NCBI GenBank assembly: GCA_026387805.1
Contig: JAPLKY010000244.1
Coordinates: forward strand, 1-10,874
Direction of reading: 5' to 3'
Origin: Candidatus Krumholzibacteriia bacterium
GTDB lineage: Bacteria > Krumholzibacteriota > Krumholzibacteriia > Krumholzibacteriales > Krumholzibacteriaceae
Length of the DNA: 10,874 bases
Shown: piece after piece, positions 6,737-10,874 of the stretch
Position numbering within the stretch: position 1 is the first letter of the stretch
Layout: each line of letters begins with the position of its first letter
The notes under the pieces: generated by a model
Told to the model about the DNA's origin: nothing
Seen by the model: the letters and a program-made list of their open reading frames with translations, nothing else
The model's database searches: none
Program-made: the position numbers and the translations under genes

Positions 6737-7316
6737 CGCTCTCAAGGAGCTCGGAAACATCGGCGCGGGGCACGCCGTCACGGGGCTCGCGAAGCTGCTC
6801 AAGAAGCGGATCGACGTCAACATCACGAGCGTCGATCTCATTCCCGTGAAGATCATCTACAATTTCTTCGACGGCCCCGAGTCGATGGTGTCGGTCGTTT
6901 ACATCGAAGGGTACAGCGAGGGGTTCCGGGGAATGATGTTTCTCATCTTCCCCCATCCCGAGGCGACGCGTCTTGTGGAACTCGCGACCGGGAAGTCGCA
7001 GATGGACGAGAACTTCTGGGACGAGTATTCCGTCTCGGTTCTCAAGGAGATCGGCAACATCATGTGCGGGAGCTACCTGACCGCGCTCTCCACGTTCGTC
7101 AATAGAAAGCTCATGCAATCGGTGCCGCAGGTGTCCCACGACATGCTCGGCGCCGTCATGGATTCGGTGCTCGTGGACCTCAGCATGGAGTCCGATTACG
7201 CGCTCGTCCTCGAGACCGCATTCACCCTCGGCGGGAACGGATGCAAGGGTTTTCTCTTCTTCGTTCCGACGCAGGAATCGCTTGATACCATTTTTGAATC
7301 CATCGGAGTCGACTGA
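6699..7316 (+). CDS. cheC: CheC, CheY-P phosphatase
   Basis: CheC dephosphorylates CheY-P and binds CheD, coupling CheY-P level to receptor adaptation in Bacillus and Thermotoga. The product is 205 residues, the usual length. Both active-site motifs [DS]xxxExxN are intact: Asp13-Glu17-Asn20 (DALKELGN) and Ser113-Glu117-Asn120 (SVLKEIGN). The 100-residue interval between the two glutamates is close to that in T. maritima CheC. Two intact motifs and this length argue for CheC rather than CheX or FliY. The start is ATG 6699, with GAAGGAAGG ending about seven bases upstream; it lies 38 bases inside cheA in another frame, so the two are probably coupled. Eighteen bases separate it from cheY. Confidence 0.94.
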   Translation: MSPIKRPSYLRIDALKELGNIGAGHAVTGLAKLLKKRIDVNITSVDLIPVKIIYNFFDGPESMVSVVYIEGYSEGFRGMMFLIFPHPEATRLVELATGKSQMDENFWDEYSVSVLKEIGNIMCGSYLTALSTFVNRKLMQSVPQVSHDMLGAVMDSVLVDLSMESDYALVLETAFTLGGNGCKGFLFFVPTQESLDTIFESIGVD

Positions 7317-7321
7317 CAGGA

Positions 7322-7327
7322 AAGGAG
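7322..7327 (+). promoter_or_regulatory. Ribosome binding site fixing the GTG start of cheY
   Basis: AAGGAG lies seven bases before GTG 7335. The next in-frame ATG (codon 14) would remove the first beta strand and the acidic pair, so the GTG start is secure. Confidence 0.75.
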
Positions 7328-7334
7328 TGCACCA

Positions 7335-7712
7335 GTGAAACTTAGAGTACTTATCGTTGATGATGCAATTTTCATGCGGAAGATGATTTCCGACATTCTC
7401 ATCGAGAACGGGATGGAGATCGTCGGCGAGGCGGATACGGGCGCCAAGGCGGTTGAGAAGTACACGGAGCTCCGTCCCGACCTCGTGACGATGGACATCA
7501 TCATGCCCGAGATGAACGGAATCGACGCGGTCCGCAAGGTCATGGAGATCGATTCGAAGGCGAGGATCGTCATGTGCAGCGCGCTCGGACAGCAGGCGCT
7601 CGTCCAGGAAGCGATCGCCGCCGGCGCGAAGGATTTCCTCATCAAGCCGTTCAATGCCGCCCGCGTGGTCGAAGTGATCGCGAAGGTATTCAACCAGGTA
7701 CCGACGGTCTGA
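7335..7712 (+). CDS. cheY: CheY, single-domain response regulator
   Basis: This is a stand-alone receiver of 125 residues with no output domain. The acidic pair Asp9/Asp10 (LIVDDA), phospho-acceptor Asp54 (VTMDIIMPEMNG), Ser82 (position of the conserved Thr/Ser) and Lys104-Pro105 (FLIKPF) are all in place. It should accept phosphate from CheA and be dephosphorylated by the CheC encoded just upstream. Its target cannot be read from sequence; in flagellated bacteria it is the motor switch, but no flagellar gene is present here. It starts at GTG with a strong ribosome site. The TPR-repeat gene begins 22 bases after its stop. Confidence 0.95.
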   Translation: MKLRVLIVDDAIFMRKMISDILIENGMEIVGEADTGAKAVEKYTELRPDLVTMDIIMPEMNGIDAVRKVMEIDSKARIVMCSALGQQALVQEAIAAGAKDFLIKPFNAARVVEVIAKVFNQVPTV

Positions 7713-7722
7713 CGGTCCGGTG

Positions 7723-7728
7723 AAAGGA
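7723..7728 (+). promoter_or_regulatory. Ribosome binding site choosing ATG 7735 for the TPR gene
   Basis: AAAGGA lies six bases before ATG 7735. A GTG at 7720 is in frame and upstream, but this Shine-Dalgarno sequence would then sit inside the gene, so 7735 is preferred. Confidence 0.6.
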
Positions 7729-7734
7729 CGGGAC

Positions 7735-9639
7735 ATGCCCGAACTGAGGGATGAAGAACGGAAGGTTCTTCTGGGATTCGCATCCCGCGTCGAGCGGAAC
7801 GATCCCGGCGCGCTCAACAACCTCGGCGTGGTCTACTTCCGCAAGGGGATGTACGAGGAGGCGATGGAGCAGTTCAAGGAAGCGCTCAAGGTCGATCCGA
7901 AGTTCGACCTCGCGCGGGAAAACCTCCAGTACGTGTTCGCGGAGACCGGTATCGAGGATGCGGACGTGCGCCGGTGGCGCGACGAGGTGAAGCGGGATCC
8001 GGAGAATTTCGAGGCGATGCTGCGCCTCGGGGTGAGCTTTCAGAACATGGGACGCTTCCGCGAGGCGGCGGAAATGCTCGGCGCCGTCGTCGAGAAGAAT
8101 CCCGACCACACGATGGCGCGATTCCATCTCGCCATAACGCTCAAGGCACAGGGACTCTATCAGCAGGCGCTCGAGCACTACCTCTATATCGGGGTGCACT
8201 TCGCGAAATCGGCCGTGTTCCACACTGATCTCGGCGAGGTGTATTACAACATAGGCCGCACCGATGAGGCCATCGCCGAGCTCAACGCGGCGATCAAGCT
8301 CGACGCCGATTACTGGAGGTCCCATTTCCTCCTTTCGTTCGCGTACGGGGACAACGGACAGCTTCAGGAAGCGCTCGAGGAAAGCCGTGTGGCGTCCCGA
8401 CTGAATCCGTCTTTCCAGAACACGGAGGCGAACCTGGCCCTTTCGCGCAGCGGCGCGGGAGGCGCGGGGGATGCGTCGCGGAGCAGCGCGGGCAAGGAGG
8501 TCGCGAGCCTCGAAAGCACGTCGTTCACCCTCGGGATGGCGTATCGGGAGCGCGGATTCCCGAAGGAAGCCCTGAAGGAGTTTCAGAAGGCGCTCCGGGA
8601 CATGTCGGACGCAGATCGCGTCCACATAGAAATCGGCAAGATTCACGTCGCGGAAGGCTCGATGGGCGCCGCCGCCGAAGCGTTCCTGAAGACGCTCGAG
8701 GCGAACGCCGAAAACGTCGAGGCGTACCGGCTCCTCGGATGCGTGTATCATCTCCAGGGAGAGTACTACGAATCGGCGCTCTGCTACCTCCAGGCCTTCC
8801 GGCTCAACTCCGCCGACGCCGACACGATGAACAACCTCGGCGTTCTCCTTTACCAGGTGGGTCTCAAGGAGGAAGCGGAGCGGATGTTCAAGAAGGGCTT
8901 GAACCTCAAAATATATCACCAGGAGCTCAACTACAACTTCCTGAACTGCCATCTGCTCAAGGAAGAGTACATGATGGCGGAGAATCTCATTCAGCGCTTC
9001 GAGGCGTTCATGGGGAAGAGTCCGCTTCTCTACGAGAAGCACGCGATTCTGAACTACAAGCTGAATCGCCTCACCCTGGCGCTTTTCGACATCGAGAGCG
9101 CCCTGTCGCTCGACAAGAATCACAGCGATGCGCTTTATCTCAAATCGCTCATCTTCCTCCGCGAGGAGGATTTTCAGGCGGCGATCAACGCCGTTCTCGA
9201 AGCGGCGAAGATCTCGCCGCGCTACACCGGGCTCGCGTTCTTCCTCGCGATGGACGAGCGCCAGCGCGTGACCGCGGCGAAGGTCGATGCGCAGATGCCC
9301 ATCGAGCCCGAGGACGACCTCATCGAGCTTCTCCAATGCGGTATCGGACGGAGATTCGATAAAATCAAGGAATCGCTCGTGTCCGTGGTCGAAAGGGGCA
9401 TGAAGAGGATCGGCGAGAGGGGACCCGGCGCGAACGCGAACCCGGGCGACGCTCCCGCGGCGTCGGCACCCGTCGAGCGGAAAGCGGCTTCCGCCGAATC
9501 GACCGATCGCAAAGCGGCTTCCCCGGCGGCGCCAGCCGGGCCGATGGCCGATTCCGCGGCGGGCGCCGGAGACGATTCCGCGCATGCCCTGATCGAGGCG
9601 CTCTCGGATATTTCACTCGAAGAGGATGATTCGATATGA
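7735..9639 (+). CDS. Large TPR-repeat protein, putative chemosensory accessory/scaffold
   Basis: I do not recognise a named gene. The 634-residue product has no signal peptide or membrane segment, so it is probably cytoplasmic. About twelve tetratricopeptide-type repeats can be traced by their G/A/P pattern: a first block at about 25-227, a Gly/Ala/Ser-rich break (235-258), and a second block at about 263-497. A helical stretch follows (498-561), then an Ala/Pro/Ser-rich disordered segment (562-614) holding two RKAAS copies, and a final acidic amphipathic tail (615-634; AHALIEALSDISLEEDDSI). TPR arrays bind peptides or proteins, so a scaffold role near CheA or CheY, or at the output machinery, is plausible but inferred. 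It follows cheY by 22 bases, and its stop overlaps the next start (ATGA), tying it to the DUF4388 protein. No catalytic domain is visible. Confidence 0.85.
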   Translation: MPELRDEERKVLLGFASRVERNDPGALNNLGVVYFRKGMYEEAMEQFKEALKVDPKFDLARENLQYVFAETGIEDADVRRWRDEVKRDPENFEAMLRLGVSFQNMGRFREAAEMLGAVVEKNPDHTMARFHLAITLKAQGLYQQALEHYLYIGVHFAKSAVFHTDLGEVYYNIGRTDEAIAELNAAIKLDADYWRSHFLLSFAYGDNGQLQEALEESRVASRLNPSFQNTEANLALSRSGAGGAGDASRSSAGKEVASLESTSFTLGMAYRERGFPKEALKEFQKALRDMSDADRVHIEIGKIHVAEGSMGAAAEAFLKTLEANAENVEAYRLLGCVYHLQGEYYESALCYLQAFRLNSADADTMNNLGVLLYQVGLKEEAERMFKKGLNLKIYHQELNYNFLNCHLLKEEYMMAENLIQRFEAFMGKSPLLYEKHAILNYKLNRLTLALFDIESALSLDKNHSDALYLKSLIFLREEDFQAAINAVLEAAKISPRYTGLAFFLAMDERQRVTAAKVDAQMPIEPEDDLIELLQCGIGRRFDKIKESLVSVVERGMKRIGERGPGANANPGDAPAASAPVERKAASAESTDRKAASPAAPAGPMADSAAGAGDDSAHALIEALSDISLEEDDSI

Positions 9640-10763
9640 CCATTCAGTCGTCGATAAAGGAATTGGGGCTTTTCGATCTCTTTCAATTGCTGCATATCAA
9701 CAAGAAAACGGGGCGCCTCATCGTCACCGAGGGCCCGGAGGGCAAGGAAGCGCAGGTCATATTCCAGGGCGGCGATACGTGTTTCGCCGTGATTCACGAC
9801 CGGGTTCCCCGGACGGTTTCCGCGCTGCTCGCCGAATGGGGAGTCATCGACGAGGGCTCCATCGCGCGCGTCGAGAACGCGCTGCCCAAGTATCCGACGC
9901 TCATCGATTGCCTCGAGGGCGAGCGCATCGCCGCCCGCGGGCATCTCGAGAATTTTCTCGCGAATTGCATCCGCGAGTGCATTTACGATATCTTCAAGTG
10001 GGATCGCGGCGAGTGCCGTTTCATCGAGGAAGAGATCGACCAGCGGCGCGACATCGTGATCCCTCTCAATACGGAGAATCTCATTCTCGAAGGCGCCCGC
10101 CGGATCGACGAGTGGTCGAATATCAGCGGCAAGGTGCCCTCGCGGCATTCCATCTTCAAGCTGAGCGCCGTCGTCCAGCAAGGCCAGCGCCTCAATCTCA
10201 AGCCGCGCGAGTGGGAAATACTGTCCCTCATCGACGGAAAACGCTCCGTCAAGGAAGTGAACGACGCGGGAGCGGGGGACCTCTTCTCGACGAGCAAGCT
10301 CATCTACGGCCTCGTGGTGATGGGAGTCATCGAGCTCGTCAACGCCGAAACCGCGGCCGTTTCCGGAACGAACGCGGAAGGCCGTCTCGAGGATTTTCTG
10401 CGGAGCGGCAGGGAATACTACGGCAGGCTCAATCTCGAAACGGCCGCCGCCCAGTTCGAAAAGGCGCTCCAGATCGATCCCGAGTGCTTCGAGGCGCTCC
10501 GCATGCTCGGCGAGATCTACTACAAGATGGACAAGCTGAGCGAGGCCCTCATCTATCTCGCGAAGGCCCGGCAGCTGCGCCCCGAGAATCAGAAAGCGCT
10601 GTTCATCATGGGGTATCTGCACGCGCGCCTCGGCGACGTCTCGAAGGCGATCGGCCAGTGGGAGGAGCTCAAGGAAAAGAGCACCAACCAGCGGATCGTC
10701 GAGCTCGTGACGAAGAAGATCGAGCTCGCCCGTCAGTGGGAAAAGGTGCTCCAGGAGTACTGA
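9636..10763 (+). CDS. DUF4388 (PATAN-type) protein with C-terminal TPR repeats
   Basis: This cytoplasmic protein has 375 residues. The N-terminus (about 4-60) matches the DUF4388/PatA N-terminal pattern: SIKELGLFDLFQLLHINKKTG, then a strand and FQGGDTCFA. The domain appears to run to about 160. A second module (about 187-236; PREWEILSLIDGKRSVKEV, then LIYGLVVMGVIELV) resembles the winged-helix-like segment common after DUF4388. Three TPR-like repeats end the protein (about 251-349; e.g. AAAQFEKALQIDPECFEAL). PATAN domains occur in PatA and in CheY-like PATAN-REC regulators of cyanobacteria, some of which act on type IV pilus motors, so a link with chemosensory output is reasonable. Unlike those, no receiver is fused here; the stand-alone CheY could serve. 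ATG 9636 overlaps the previous stop by four bases, with AGAGGA nine bases upstream. It appears to be the last gene of the operon. Confidence 0.85.
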   Translation: MTIQSSIKELGLFDLFQLLHINKKTGRLIVTEGPEGKEAQVIFQGGDTCFAVIHDRVPRTVSALLAEWGVIDEGSIARVENALPKYPTLIDCLEGERIAARGHLENFLANCIRECIYDIFKWDRGECRFIEEEIDQRRDIVIPLNTENLILEGARRIDEWSNISGKVPSRHSIFKLSAVVQQGQRLNLKPREWEILSLIDGKRSVKEVNDAGAGDLFSTSKLIYGLVVMGVIELVNAETAAVSGTNAEGRLEDFLRSGREYYGRLNLETAAAQFEKALQIDPECFEALRMLGEIYYKMDKLSEALIYLAKARQLRPENQKALFIMGYLHARLGDVSKAIGQWEELKEKSTNQRIVELVTKKIELARQWEKVLQEY

Positions 10764-10864
10764 TCCCGTTCCGCCCTCGAATCCCCATTGTCGAATCCCC
10801 TCCAGGAGTGGTATCATCGCGGCTCTTGCCGGTTCGAGGTATGGCTTCTGAAGGAGGTTCGTCC
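10764..10864 (+). other. Intergenic control region after the operon
   Basis: No clear factor-independent terminator (stem plus T-run) follows the DUF4388 gene. The gap holds a 10-base direct repeat, TCGAATCCCC at 10777-10786 and 10791-10800 (14-base period). CTCCAGGAGT occurs at 10800-10809 and also at 10749-10758, in the end of the preceding gene. A candidate promoter and a ribosome site for the next gene complete it. Confidence 0.55.
10788..10817 (+). promoter_or_regulatory. Candidate sigma-70 extended -10 promoter for the next gene
   Basis: TTGTCG (10788-10793) and TATCAT (10812-10817) are 18 bases apart, and TGG directly precedes TATCAT, giving an extended -10. The same bases also start a partial sigma-54 match (TGGTAT at 10809-10814, with GG and GC ten bases apart), but the -12 box reads CGGCT instead of TTGCW. 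The second direct repeat overlaps the -35 hexamer. Confidence 0.4.
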
Positions 10865-10874
10865 ATGCGTGCCA
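10865..10874 (+). CDS. Start of a further gene (three codons visible)
   Basis: ATG 10865 is preceded by AAGGAGG (10851-10857) at seven bases, the strongest ribosome site in the window apart from that of the receptor gene, and by a candidate promoter. Only Met-Arg-Ala is visible before the edge, so the product cannot be named. An in-frame ATG at 10841 is an alternative start but has no comparable ribosome site. Confidence 0.55.

Noticed and set aside
6699..7316. Annotation of this gene as CheX or FliY/FliN
   Set aside because: It has two intact [DS]xxxExxN motifs at CheC spacing, CheC length, and neither a SpoA-type C-terminal domain nor the single-motif layout of CheX.
7690..9585. 631-codon open frame on the - strand opposite the TPR gene
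   Set aside because: The + strand encodes regular TPR repeats over the same span with a good ribosome site and operon context. The antisense product shows only compositional bias.
9222..10817. 531-codon open frame on the - strand opposite the DUF4388 gene
   Set aside because: The + strand product has clear DUF4388 and TPR patterns and couples to the preceding gene; the antisense frame has no recognisable motif.
10809..10824. Second sigma-54 site (TGGTAT with GG-N10-GC)
   Set aside because: The -12 box reads CGGCT rather than TTGCW, and the same bases form a better sigma-70 extended -10. It is kept only as an alternative reading.
1..10874. CRISPR arrays, tRNA or rRNA genes, insertion sequences
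   Set aside because: I saw no regularly spaced repeats, tRNA-like cloverleaf, rRNA signature, transposase gene or terminal inverted repeats.

Overview
The window is a GC-rich stretch of bacterial DNA, densely coding and almost entirely on the + strand. It holds a complete chemosensory (Che) operon followed by two genes for likely accessory proteins. A phzF-family gene runs off the left edge on the - strand, and the first codons of a further gene lie at the right edge. The CheC/CheD pair, a transmembrane receptor with HAMP and MCP domains, and a near-perfect sigma-54 type promoter suggest a bacterium outside the Escherichia/Salmonella type, which lacks CheC and CheD. Spirochaetota, deltaproteobacteria-like groups or a deep-branching candidate phylum would all fit. 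The sequence alone does not settle the taxon.

Layout. 1-321 (-) is the N-terminal part of a PhzF-like isomerase/epimerase. 322-666 is a divergent control region. It contains a TGCAAA palindrome, an AT-rich palindrome, a GC-rich inverted repeat and, at 523-538, a site matching TGGYAYRNNNNTTGCW throughout (sigma-54, -24/-12). Then come cheR (667-1497), a methyl-accepting chemotaxis protein (1510-2901), cheW (2920-3417), cheD (TTG start, 3407-3913), cheB (3913-5010), cheA (4997-6736), cheC (6699-7316) and cheY (GTG start, 7335-7712). A 634-residue TPR-repeat protein (7735-9639) and a DUF4388/PATAN-TPR protein (9636-10763) follow on the same strand. They are separated by a 22-base gap and a 4-base overlap, so they are probably part of the same transcription unit. 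10764-10864 is a second control region with direct repeats and a candidate promoter, followed by a strong ribosome binding site and the start of the next gene.

How it works together (known for the families, inferred here). The receptor, with CheW and CheA, forms the signalling array. CheA phosphorylates CheY and CheB. CheR methylates the receptor, CheB demethylates and deamidates it, and CheD deamidates receptor glutamines. CheC dephosphorylates CheY-P and binds CheD, giving a second adaptation loop. All key catalytic residues are present in every Che protein. The receptor has almost no extracytoplasmic domain, and CheA has no recognisable P2 domain. No flagellar or pilus gene lies in the window, so the output is unknown. 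The two TPR proteins, one carrying a PATAN-type domain, are the best local candidates for an unusual scaffold or output module.
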